Assembly: GCA_040753915.1 (NCBI GenBank)
Contig: JBFMDN010000057.1
Span: 1 to 38,813 of the forward strand
DNA: 38,813 nt
Direction of reading: 5' to 3'
DNA from: JBFMDN01 sp040753915
Lineage (GTDB): Bacteria; Desulfobacterota; Desulfomonilia; Desulfomonilales; Desulfomonilaceae
Position numbers and translations under genes: made by a program. Below are positions 1 through 7,782 of the stretch, in pieces (position 1 is the stretch's first letter; each line of letters begins with the position of its first letter). The notes beneath the pieces were generated by a model, which saw only the letters and a list, made by a program, of their open reading frames with translations, made no database searches and was not told where the DNA came from.

Positions 1-1309
1 GCCGAAAGATCCTGCATCCTTCAGGGAAGGAACCCTTTCCACTTTCTTCTCGAATCCGTCATTGCATACCGCAACGGACTACCTGCTCCCTCTCTCGTTT
101 AGGCTTCCCGCTGAACGGTTACGAATCCAGAAACGTGAGGAGCTTAGCCTGCAAGGACAACGGTAATTCACCAATTTCGTTCAGTAGGAGTGTTCCTCCC
201 TCGGCAAGCTCTAAGAGACCTCGTTTGCGCGTTCGCGCGCCTGTGAATGCCCCTGGCTCGTGTCCAAACAACTCGGATTCTGCCAGCTCCTTAGATACGG
301 CGGCACAGTTGATGGCAAAGAAGGGGCTACGAGCTCTTGGCGAATGATCGTGGATCCAGCGGGCCAAGTAATCCTTTCCGCTCCCGCTCTCTCCGAGCAA
401 GAGCACGATGCTGTCAACACTTGCTGCTCTTAGCGCTTTTTTCAGTGCAATTCGCATGGCCTCTGAGGGATAGTCGCTTTCAATGATGTGGACTTCCTGC
501 GTGGCTCTGAGGCGATTCGTGATGTCCCTGGATACTACGCAAATTCCATCGATTTCCCCTTCTGAATTCTGCAAGGGAACCATTGTGTCGTGGAAAGTCA
601 ACTCGGCGCCATGAACTGTCCTAGTAAACTCTTCTTCAACGGATTCCCCCCTGAGGACCCTGCGTTCGGCTGCTTCCATGTGACCCGCCGCTTCTCGTCC
701 CCAAAGGCCTTCAGCTTTACGGCCAATTATGTCGTCCGCAGCCAGACCAAACAATCGCTCGACTGATGGATTAACTCTGGTATAGACTAAGTCTCGGTTC
801 TTGACAAAAATTAGATCGTTGGCGCTCTCGAAGACAGTTCTGAACAGTTCTTCGTTGGCTCGAATCGTTTCCTGAGCGTTCTTCAACTCCGTGACTGATT
901 CGTGGGAAGCAACTACCTTCCGTCCGGCATTATCCGTGAAACTGGTGAGCCTTGCCTGAAACCACCTTTTCTCGTCGGGGCTATGGCACGGGTACTCGCA
1001 GTAATAGTCTCCAATCTGCCCATTTAGGATGAGCCTAATATGCTTCGCTATGTCGTGAGCCTCCTCAGAACAAGGCCCAGAAGCCTGCTCACAAATCTCG
1101 ATATAGTTCTTTCCCAGCCCCGAACCAGCCCACGTCATGCCGTTGGCCTCGGCAAATCTTCGCCAGGCCAGATTCGTTGCAACGATCTTTCCGGAATCGT
1201 CGATCACCGCTATGTGTGCAGACAGAGCATCAAGAATCGACTGCAGGAGCTCCTTCTCATTCCGCTCCCGATTATCGATCCTATCTCTTTCCAGTTCCTT
1301 GCTAATCAA
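1..1309 (-). pseudogene. PAS-PAS-sigma-54 activator, broken in its AAA+ domain
   Basis: The readable frame runs from a TTG at 1309 to a TAA at 119-121, giving 396 residues. It holds two PAS domains (about residues 20-140 and 150-270) and the first half of a sigma-54 interaction AAA+ domain. Visible are a Walker A (GESGSGKD), the sigma-54 contact GAFTGA, and a Walker B region reading LLLNEIGEL. Family members normally have DE at that point, so the Walker B aspartate is replaced by asparagine. The frame stops where about 150 more AAA+ residues and a DNA-binding helix-turn-helix should follow. Between 118 and 1 the minus strand keeps only faint resemblance to the rest of the domain (NDGFEKKVER in one frame, then a further shift), so decay by frameshifts is likely. 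A sequencing error at 119 cannot be excluded. The start is uncertain because it is a TTG with only a G-rich tract upstream. Confidence 0.7.
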
Positions 1310-1462
1310 GAACGGTCCCCCCGCGAAAGATCAAGGTCCCTCCATTGCCCATGCTTATCCCGCCACTTTGGTCGGCGTCACAGAATGTTAGCTCAAAGGA
1401 ATCCCGCTTTCAAGATGAGTGCCTATCGGGACCCCTTTGACAAAGTCGATTCCGAAAAATGT

Positions 1463-2929
1463 TCATTCCGAATACTTTCGGAGGTACTGTTTTAGTTTAA
1501 GCTTCCTGGCAGTGTTCTGGGAGGACATGTATCTGATTTTCCCAAAAACTGGCCTCTCTGGTGCCCACGGTCTGTCGTACCGTCCCAATGTCCAGAAAAT
1601 TCCGGTGTAAGAATTGGGGTTCCGACCGTCAAGGGCATATTTGTTGTTTAGGTGGATCATGATGTCCAGCGCCTCTTCCGGTGACCGGCTCCACTCGAAG
1701 ATCTTCTTTCCCCACAACATGCGAAGGTAGTTATGAAGTCGTCCTTCTCGCCGAAGTTGCCTTTGCGCTGCATTCCAGAGCGAATCATGAGTTTCCGCGC
1801 CCTCGAGCTGATCGAGCCCATATAGGTAGGGTCGAGGATCTTTTCTGTGCCTGTCCAAGGTTTCCTTCGCCCATGACGGCAGGGAGTCGTAACGATCGTG
1901 CAGAAGCATATGAGCACACATGTTGTACCCAACCTCCCGCCACGTGATCAGTTGATCCAGAAAGGCTTCAGCATTCCGACTCATTCCCCACCAACCTTCA
2001 CGCTGTCCCCTCCCCACTTCGAACGTCCGTGATCCTGACCATTTTTCGCGGCGTATCAGCTCCTGAAGTATCTGGTGGACTGAGATATGACCGAAATGAA
2101 GGTAGGACGACAGACCACTCGTAGCAGCCTCGTCTGGGTGGTTCCTGCAATCAGCATACCGATCAAGGACATCCTCGAGAAAGTTCTTCAGGGCTCGGTT
2201 TGCTGCCTGCTCTCCTCCTCGGATCTCAGACGGAGTAACGGAGTGGTCGATGGGAAAGGAGGCCAACACCTCCCCATTCTGGGATTTGAGCATTTCATGT
2301 GCCGGCGGCCATCGCTCGAGGACGTGTGCCGGCATTTGGGCATCGAATGATCTGACTCCTACGGCGAGGGGATCAGGCTTTGGAAAAGAGTGTAAATGGG
2401 GCTCGATATTATTCTGCAGGAAGCGTCTGAATGAGAAGGCGGTCAAGAAAACCCGATCTGTCCACCGTATAGGCAGGAGGCCGTTCGAGTCCACTTTTTC
2501 CATAAGCACGCTCAACTGTCGGGCCGCTGCAGCCACCATTCTCGGCAAGAAGAAGGCCGGGAAATCGTCGGTGACCACGACACAGGCGCGCTTGCCCAGC
2601 TCACGCAAAAGCCCTTTGCCTTTGTCCTGAGCGAGCTCCAGATATGGATAGTACAATACCCCTGTACTTTTGAGTCGAGCTGCGTTGTCTTGCATTCCTT
2701 CCATAACGAATCGGTGGATTCGGTCCGATGCCCATTGATACCCGCATCTCAGAGCCTCGAAAACCAAGAGGGGCTTCTCCAATCGGTTTGACCACTCGAC
2801 AGCCCGTTGCAGACTGAAGTTCCAATGAGCTCGGCGGTTCGCAATCATCCAGTACAAGACATAGTCACCACATGGGTTCTCCCCGTGGTCATTGCACTTC
2901 TGAATTCGAAAATCGGGCACCTGTGTCAC
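1463..2929 (-). CDS. phr: Class II deoxyribodipyrimidine (CPD) photolyase
   Basis: This enzyme repairs cyclobutane pyrimidine dimers using light and a reduced FAD. The 488-residue length fits class II photolyases. N-terminal alpha/beta features such as NFSLQRAVEWSNRLEKPLLV, the FEALRCGYQWASDRIHRFV segment, and the C-terminal WTLGRYDRPWAPERP ... FGKIRYMSS block are class II hallmarks. The FAD-binding helical region (WWGMSRNAEAFLDQLITWRE, then HDSLWNAAQRQL) is intact. The start is GTG at 2929, preceded by a purine-rich GGGGCAGGAAA. The next in-frame ATG would remove conserved N-terminal sequence. The gene diverges from the DUF523/DUF1722 gene at 3072. In E. coli the DUF1722 gene ybgA lies directly beside phr, so the pairing is meaningful. 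No frameshift is seen. Confidence 0.93.
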   Translation of the reverse strand: MTQVPDFRIQKCNDHGENPCGDYVLYWMIANRRAHWNFSLQRAVEWSNRLEKPLLVFEALRCGYQWASDRIHRFVMEGMQDNAARLKSTGVLYYPYLELAQDKGKGLLRELGKRACVVVTDDFPAFFLPRMVAAAARQLSVLMEKVDSNGLLPIRWTDRVFLTAFSFRRFLQNNIEPHLHSFPKPDPLAVGVRSFDAQMPAHVLERWPPAHEMLKSQNGEVLASFPIDHSVTPSEIRGGEQAANRALKNFLEDVLDRYADCRNHPDEAATSGLSSYLHFGHISVHQILQELIRREKWSGSRTFEVGRGQREGWWGMSRNAEAFLDQLITWREVGYNMCAHMLLHDRYDSLPSWAKETLDRHRKDPRPYLYGLDQLEGAETHDSLWNAAQRQLRREGRLHNYLRMLWGKKIFEWSRSPEEALDIMIHLNNKYALDGRNPNSYTGIFWTLGRYDRPWAPERPVFGKIRYMSSQNTARKLKLKQYLRKYSE

Positions 2930-3071
2930 TTTCCTGCCCCGCAGCAGCTTTCATCTTTGCGAAAATTGACTGGTTGTCGCATCACTTCTTGACCCGCAGC
3001 CTGAGATATGCAGTAATCTTGGAAGATAGATCCCGGTCCGAAGAAGTGCTCAGTTAATTTCTTGAAAACGG

Positions 3072-4034
3072 ATGATAATACCAATGGAAGAGCAGATCAA
3101 GCTCGGGGTAAGCGCGTGCCTTCTGGGTCAGAACGTCCGTTACAATGGCGGCCACAGTCGGGACCCATTCATCACGGATACTCTTTCCCAATACGTTGAA
3201 TTCTTCCCGGTTTGTCCAGAGGTCGAGTGCGGCTTGCCAATCCCCCGAGAGGCTATGCGCCTCGTGGGCGACCCTGAGGCACCTCGTCTGGTGACGAGCA
3301 ACACGAACCAGGATCTGACCGAAAGAATGCTTGGATGGTGCTCGAGGAAGGTCCGAGAATTGGAGGGGCTCGATTTGTACGGGTTCATCTTCAAGAAGGG
3401 GTCCCCCAGTAGCGGCATGGAGCGCGTCAAAGTTTACAATACCAAAGGTATGCCATCCAACCATGGAATCGGTATGTTCGCCCGCGCTTTCATGGAACAC
3501 TTTCCTCTACTGCCGGTTGAAGAAGATGGGAGGCTTCATGACCCGAAACTGAGGGAAAATTTTATCGAGGCGATTTTCGTCTTAAAGAGATGGAGAGAGA
3601 GCCTTTCTCCCAAACCGGCGCGCCGAAGGTTCGTGGAATTCCATACGAAACACAAGCTGTTGGTGATGTCCCATAGCCCGAACCACATGAGGCTAATGGG
3701 CAAGCTGGTCGCAGAAGTCAAGAACTACAGCATTGACGATTTCCGGTCCCAATATCAAAAGTTGCTGATGGAGTCTCTGAGGCTCAAGACGACGCGGCGT
3801 AAACATACCGACGTCCTCATGCACTGCATGGGATTTTTCAAGAAAGTCCTATCATCCGATGAAAAGAGAGAGTTGCTGGAAATCATCGAGCAGTATCGTG
3901 AGGGCCATCTTCCTCTGATTGTTCCCATTACCCTGCTCAACCACTATGTCCGGAAATACGATCCACCGTATCTGAGAGACCAGTATTATCTCAAGCCGCA
4001 TCCGATCGAGTTGCAGCTCCGAAATCATGCTTGA
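3072..4034 (+). CDS. DUF523-DUF1722 (TudS/YbgA-like) protein
   Basis: This 320-residue protein has two domains. The N-terminal DUF523 domain (about 8-165) has SACLLG with Cys16 and PVCPEVECGLP with Cys48 and Cys53. DUF523 includes TudS, a [4Fe-4S] 2-thiouracil desulfurase. The C-terminal DUF1722 domain (about 195-310) contains HKLLVMSHSPNHMRLMG and the helical end seen in E. coli YbgA. Where short DUF523 proteins usually have SPSCG, this one reads SPSSGMERVKVYN, so the third cluster cysteine is a serine; this seems usual for the long two-domain form. Whether it carries out thiouracil desulfuration is therefore unknown. An alternative start is the ATG at 3084 (MEEQIKLG); neither start has a strong ribosome site. 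It is divergently arranged with the photolyase gene, suggesting a role in nucleobase damage or salvage. Confidence 0.88.
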   Translation: MIIPMEEQIKLGVSACLLGQNVRYNGGHSRDPFITDTLSQYVEFFPVCPEVECGLPIPREAMRLVGDPEAPRLVTSNTNQDLTERMLGWCSRKVRELEGLDLYGFIFKKGSPSSGMERVKVYNTKGMPSNHGIGMFARAFMEHFPLLPVEEDGRLHDPKLRENFIEAIFVLKRWRESLSPKPARRRFVEFHTKHKLLVMSHSPNHMRLMGKLVAEVKNYSIDDFRSQYQKLLMESLRLKTTRRKHTDVLMHCMGFFKKVLSSDEKRELLEIIEQYREGHLPLIVPITLLNHYVRKYDPPYLRDQYYLKPHPIELQLRNHA

Positions 4035-4277
4035 GATCATTCCGCCGCCAGGCGCGGGCATCTTTGCATGGTCACTATCAGACCCATGCCATAGCGGTCG
4101 GCATTCTTGAACGGTCAAGGACCGGTGTTTTTCAGAGATGTGCACTTGACAGACGACCGGTGCGCACCCACCTGGAAATTATAGACAAGGATCAGGCATC
4201 GAGCAATTGAGGAGTTTGTCAGAATTATTTGGGCGAGGATGGTACTGGATAATAACAGAAGATGGTCTTCACTACCT

Positions 4278-4322
4278 TTCACGTGGAACGTGCGAGCCGA
4301 TATCAGAATGACGTTCACGTGG
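4278..4322. promoter_or_regulatory. Twin CACGTG motif ahead of the methyltransferase gene
   Basis: The 378-base gap from 4035 to 4412 contains no gene that I can see. Inside it TTCACGTGG occurs twice, at 4278-4286 and 4314-4322, 36 bases apart. The first copy runs into GAACGT and the second is preceded by ACGTTC, so the pair also forms a loose dyad. It lies about 90-135 bases before the methyltransferase start and could be an operator. No convincing -35/-10 pair was recognised beside it. Confidence 0.25.
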
Positions 4323-4412
4323 TGATTTTTGCTGATACGCTCTGTCGTGGAAATGCTGGTCCGGTAAGTCTTGTTTAGATAAATGCGCCTCAACGACAGA
4401 AGGGAGATCGTA

Positions 4413-5369
4413 ATGGCTAGAGGACACGTTTGTCCCCATTGTGGATCTGAAATGGATCCAATTCGTACCCCAATAGACTCGACGTGGGGTGGAGAGCTCC
4501 ACTACGTCTGTTTCAATGACGGCTGCTGCTATTTTGTGAAGAGTTGGGAGGCTCTGGAAAACCAGGGGATTGAGAAGACGGGCTACCGATGCCGGATGGA
4601 TCCACGCGGCGCCTGCGGACCCGCGCCGGTTTGGTCGGCTGATGCCTTGAAGGACCTTGTCGTAGATGAAGAAACTGACGAGACGGACAGCCTTTCCTGG
4701 CTTGATTCCCAAGACCTTGCTCGGGACGACGAGACTCCTGATGGCGAGTTCTATGGTAAGCCCCGCTTCGTTGAGCATTTGGACTCGCATGCCCTTGAGA
4801 CGGTCGAACAGCTCTATGCTCGTTTGACTCCACCTGGCTCAACGATACTGGATCTCATGGCCGGACCGGAATCCCATCTCGGTAGACTCAAGAATCCACT
4901 GAAGGTTGTCGGATTGGGCCTCAACAAAGCGGAATTGGAAGGCAATCCCATCCTGTCAGAGCACGTGATCCACGATCTCAACACTAATCCGTCGCTCCCG
5001 TTCACGGATAACACCTTTGACGTTGTGGTCAACACGGTATCTGTGGACTATCTGACCAGACCTCTGGAAGTCTTCAAGGAAGTGTCGCGCGTGCTAAAGC
5101 CTGAGGGGCTTTTCATAGTGGTGTTTTCAAACCGGATGTTTCCCCCCAAGGCAGTAAATATCTGGAAACGGAGTAGTGAGAAGCAGAGGGTGGAGCTTGT
5201 CCGCAGATTCTTTTCCCTATGTGGCCGATTTGCTATTCAAGGCTATTACGAAAGTACCGGCAAACCGCGTCCCAAGGACGACAAATACTATGATCTCGGA
5301 ATCCCCAGCGATCCGATTTACGCGGTGTGGGGGAAACCCACAAACAAATCAGCAAGCTCAGTGCACTGA
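4413..5369 (+). CDS. Zinc-ribbon, class I SAM-dependent methyltransferase
   Basis: A 318-residue protein with an N-terminal zinc ribbon of the ogr/Delta-like kind (Cys7, Cys10, Cys33, Cys38/39) followed by a methyltransferase_11-type domain from about residue 115. Motif I is VLDL-like but unusual (ILDLMAGPESHLG) and lacks the textbook GxGxG. The post-motif VVGLGLNKAEL, the DLNTNPSLPFTDNTFDVVVNTVSVDYL segment and EVSRVLKPEGLFIVVFSNRMFP are clear. The LDLM...SHL form resembles a family of uncharacterised bacterial methyltransferases; the substrate is unknown. The start is placed at ATG 4413 because AGGGAG lies just upstream and the zinc ribbon begins at once; an ATG at 4383 would add 10 unconserved residues. 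It is followed after 159 bases by rubredoxin. Confidence 0.82.
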   Translation: MARGHVCPHCGSEMDPIRTPIDSTWGGELHYVCFNDGCCYFVKSWEALENQGIEKTGYRCRMDPRGACGPAPVWSADALKDLVVDEETDETDSLSWLDSQDLARDDETPDGEFYGKPRFVEHLDSHALETVEQLYARLTPPGSTILDLMAGPESHLGRLKNPLKVVGLGLNKAELEGNPILSEHVIHDLNTNPSLPFTDNTFDVVVNTVSVDYLTRPLEVFKEVSRVLKPEGLFIVVFSNRMFPPKAVNIWKRSSEKQRVELVRRFFSLCGRFAIQGYYESTGKPRPKDDKYYDLGIPSDPIYAVWGKPTNKSASSVH

Positions 5370-5414
5370 GGAGGCCCGCAGGAGCTGGGCCCTCGTGAGG
5401 ATTTGTAACAGGTA

Positions 5415-5441
5415 GAGGGGCTGTTTCAAATATCGCCCCTC
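5415..5441. terminator. Hairpin between methyltransferase and rubredoxin genes
   Basis: GAGGGGC (5415-5421) pairs perfectly with GCCCCTC (5435-5441) across a 13-base loop, 45 bases after the methyltransferase stop. There is no T-run, so it is a candidate terminator or attenuator only. Another short GGCCC/GGGCC pair lies just upstream at about 5373-5391. Confidence 0.35.
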
Positions 5442-5528
5442 ATTCGGTGAGCAGTGCCGAGCGCGAACGCGTTTTCAGAGGGGCAGATTTCTGCTCTCTC
5501 GTAATCCAGAAGAATTCGTGGAGGAAGC

Positions 5529-5690
5529 ATGGCAAAATACGTTTGTCCCACCTGCGGGTTCGTGTATGATCCGGCGGAGGGGGATCCTTCTCGGGGAATA
5601 GAGCCAGGAACAAAATTCCGAGACCTGCCGGATGACTGGGTGTGTCCAAGCTGTGGCACGGAAAAGTGGAGGTTCACTCCACAGGAGTAA
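5529..5690 (+). CDS. Rubredoxin (53 aa)
   Basis: A small one-iron electron carrier of the cytoplasm. The 53 residues contain both knuckles, CPTCG (Cys6, Cys9) and CPSCG (Cys39, Cys42), the conserved YDPAEGDP, GIEPGTKF and LPDDWVCP segments, and a C-terminal KWRF. Length and motif spacing match classical anaerobe rubredoxins. The start is ATG 5529 with AGAGGAAGC-type purines just upstream (GTGGAGGAAGC). The FMN reductase gene follows after 107 bases. In Moorella-type Hrb (high-molecular-weight rubredoxin) these two parts are one protein, which supports a working partnership in O2 or NO detoxification or as an NAD(P)H to rubredoxin electron route. Confidence 0.95.
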   Translation: MAKYVCPTCGFVYDPAEGDPSRGIEPGTKFRDLPDDWVCPSCGTEKWRFTPQE

Positions 5691-5797
5691 AGCGACGCTC
5701 TCAAAAGTATGGCGAGTCATCGGAAAGGTTCACGGGTGGCAGACCTCTGGATTCGATGACTTGCCCCATCCTAGCCTGAGCAATTAAGGGGGACTAT

Positions 5798-6319
5798 ATG
5801 GTATCGCGTCTGGATCGACAGGTTTTCACGCAGATCAGCTACGGTCTGTACATTGTAACATCCCGAGTCGAAGGCAAGCAAAACGGTCAAATCGTCAACA
5901 CGATCCTGCAGGTGACATCGGAACCTCCACGCGTGGCCGTAATCATCAACAAGGACAATCTCACTCATGAGCTCATCTCCCAAAGCAAGGTATTTGGGGC
6001 GTCGGTCCTCGACACTTCGACCCCCATGACCTTCATTGGCCTTTTCGGATTCAAGTCGGGAAGAAATGAGGATAAGCTCTCCAAGGTCCAATTCATACCG
6101 GGCATCACTGGGGTACCTTTGGTTACCGAGCATAGTCTCAGTGTGCTGGAGGCCAGAGTCATCGACGAAGTCGACGTCGGCACCCACACGCTCTTCGTGG
6201 GGGATGTGGTTGCAGCAGAGGTCTTGCGCAACGGTGAGCCTCTTACGTACGCGTATTACCACACTCACCTGAAAGGGAAATCACCCAAGGCCGCGCCTAC
6301 TTACAATCCAGACAAATGA
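5798..6319 (+). CDS. Flavoredoxin/Hrb-like FMN-binding flavin reductase
   Basis: A 173-residue member of the flavin reductase-like FMN-binding family. It shows the N-terminal FTQISYGLYIVTS strand-turn, the NTILQVTSEPPRVAVIINK segment that contacts FMN, the HELISQSKVFGASVLD helix-strand and a C-terminal YYHTHLKGKSPKAAPTY tail. That tail matches the linker that in Hrb proteins joins the flavin domain to a C-terminal rubredoxin; here the protein ends shortly after it (NPDK), and rubredoxin is a separate gene upstream. Start ATG 5798 has a strong AAGGGGG ribosome site eight bases upstream. It probably moves electrons from NAD(P)H or another donor to rubredoxin, but its electron donor cannot be read from the sequence. 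Confidence 0.88.
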   Translation: MVSRLDRQVFTQISYGLYIVTSRVEGKQNGQIVNTILQVTSEPPRVAVIINKDNLTHELISQSKVFGASVLDTSTPMTFIGLFGFKSGRNEDKLSKVQFIPGITGVPLVTEHSLSVLEARVIDEVDVGTHTLFVGDVVAAEVLRNGEPLTYAYYHTHLKGKSPKAAPTYNPDK

Positions 6320-6670
6320 GGGAGCTCGGGGGCTTACGAATCTCACGATCGACTCCCTGCGTATGGGGTGTTGCGACAGAGAAATGCACAACGTGCATTC
6401 ACTTGGCGCAAGACAGACAGATCAGATCAAGGCGTTGCCCGCTCCCTTCTTACTATGTCATCAGGTTTCAAGCTAAGCGAATCTGAGCGATATTCATGAG
6501 GTATCAAACATGATGACTCGGATCTGACCTTGTGCGAATTCTTCGTGAACAGCACATCGATTCGCGTGTCCTTCCCTTCACTGCGATGTTTTTTTGAGAA
6601 GCATGCACGTCTTCTGCAGCGGTTGCCCATAATAATGTCCGTTTTTTCTGTTTGAAAGTACCTGGCGAGA

Positions 6671-6741
6671 CACCCGCCCCGCCGGTATGCGATCCTCCCA
6701 TGAATGTACTCGATGCGGGAGAGGTGAAGAGAGCTTTTGGC
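6671..6741 (+). repeat. Degenerate 71-bp repeat, arm 1 (inverted partner at 7350-7420)
   Basis: Aligned without gaps to the reverse complement of 7350-7420, this stretch matches at 49 of 71 positions by my count, strongest at both ends (CCGGT.TGC..CCTCC and GAGCT.TTGGC). It lies in the otherwise gene-free interval 6320-7005. The arms flank the small membrane-protein gene at 7006-7203. It may be the remains of an old inverted duplication or a dispersed repeat family. Confidence 0.55.
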
Positions 6742-7005
6742 GAGAACATGGAAGCAACTCTGACCACCGTCGTTGACCCTGATTCCCGACGTAGGGTATT
6801 GTGCAAAGCGGGGGGCAAAATCCGGTTTGCTGCAACCTACCAATGGTTCCTCCCTTTCATGCCAGGGAGTTCTGCGCGCACGATCGTGGAAAAACGCGTA
6901 TGAGCACATACCTGAAGAGAGGATGTAAACGGTGGTTTGGAGCTTGTAGGTTCAGGGAATTCCTCAGGAAGGCTATCGAAGGCTCGTGCAGAGGAGGCGC
7001 ACATC

Positions 7006-7203
7006 ATGGAGCATTTGAGACAGGTCGGCAAAATCGTCACGATTTCCATCTGCATCGTGGCAATCTTCTACGGCATCATGCATAAGAGGTATTTTGCGCC
7101 TTTTGAGCTTTCGGTGGCCTGCTGGGTCGCTCTCATTGTCTGGATTGTCGGCGCGGTAGGCGTACGTGTTCAGAAGTATCGAGCGCAACGCATCGGGAAA
7201 TAG
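7006..7203 (+). CDS. Small two-helix membrane protein (65 aa)
   Basis: Not recognised. The protein has two hydrophobic stretches (about residues 8-27, VGKIVTISICIVAIFYGIM, and 34-55, FELSVACWVALIVWIVGAVG) joined by a short basic turn (HKRYFAP), and a positively charged C-terminus (RVQKYRAQRIGK). This predicts a hairpin in the inner membrane. Start ATG 7006 is chosen because AGAGGAGG lies about ten bases before it. No partner gene is close: it sits alone between repeat-rich gaps, so function is unknown. Confidence 0.6.
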   Translation: MEHLRQVGKIVTISICIVAIFYGIMHKRYFAPFELSVACWVALIVWIVGAVGVRVQKYRAQRIGK

Positions 7204-7349
7204 TTCCGTGAGCTTGCATCTCCTTCGATGGCACGCCCCTCACGGCTTCCGCCGCGAACTGTGAACCGTGAGCCCGGCAGTCTTCGGGCAGAAGCCAATG
7301 CCTTCAGACCCTTTTCGAACCCACCACATCCTCCGTAGCTGTGGCGACT

Positions 7350-7420
7350 GCCAAGAGCTCTGTCCGCCCGCCGTGTGTCGAGAGCATTTTTAGGAGGCTT
7401 GCAGACCGGTGGGACGGGCG
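7350..7420 (-). repeat. Degenerate 71-bp repeat, arm 2 (inverted partner at 6671-6741)
   Basis: This is the reverse-orientation partner of the 71-bp arm at 6671-6741. It abuts, with only three bases between, the palindromic element at 7424-7619. The interval 7204-7782 contains no gene that I can support; it consists of this arm, that element and a terminator-like hairpin. Confidence 0.55.
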
Positions 7421-7423
7421 TCT

Positions 7424-7619
7424 GAAAGTGTCTCAAAAGCCTGCATTCCGTGATAATCGTGGCACACCCCCTCACCCTGACCCTCTCCCCCGAAGCGGGG
7501 GAGAGAGGATTCTTCCAGCTCCCTCTCCCTTTGGGAGGGCTGGGGCGAGGGTGCCTTTCGACGCATGGACGCTCAATCGTGCTACGATTTTTGGTGTGTC
7601 CCGAGTTTTGAGACTTTTC
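7424..7619 (+). repeat. ~200-bp palindromic element (MITE-like), copy 1
   Basis: A 196-bp unit bounded by imperfect terminal inverted repeats: GAAAGTGTCTCAAAA on the left and TTTTGAGACTTTTC on the right. Inside are CCGTGATAATCGTGGCAC, then CCCTCACCCTGACC, then a perfect nine-base hairpin CTCTCCCCC/GGGGGAGAG (7486-7508 region), a second C-rich/G-rich pair, and a right part with ATCGTGCTACGAT and GGTGTGTCCCGAG. Copies with the same order of parts occur at 31303-31500, inverted at 31871-32083, and truncated at 38529-38602. No reading frame in it is protein-like. It looks like a non-autonomous mobile element. Confidence 0.8.
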
Positions 7620-7705
7620 GTTTCGCCCCTCGTTGTTGAAGGGCAAAAGGGACTTTGTCATTCGTAACTTTTTTACGCCGATTCGTTACGCAGGCCGCAA
7701 GAGAA

Positions 7706-7732
7706 CGAGCGCCCGGACTTCCCAGGCGCTCG
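7706..7732 (-). terminator. Hairpin after the symporter operon
   Basis: CGAGCGCC (7706-7713) pairs perfectly with GGCGCTCG (7725-7732) around an 11-base loop, about 50 bases past the stop of the minus-strand symporter gene. On the minus strand it is followed by a short TTCTCTT tract. It is probably the rho-independent or pause terminator of that two-gene operon. Confidence 0.5.
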
Positions 7733-7782
7733 CTATCAGCAGGACTGAGATCTCAGAACCGCATATCCCTCCGTCTCATCAC

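Noticed and set aside
6427..6909. 160-codon minus-strand frame in the gap after the flavin reductase
   Set aside because: There is no family resemblance and no ribosome site, and it overlaps the 71-bp degenerate repeat.
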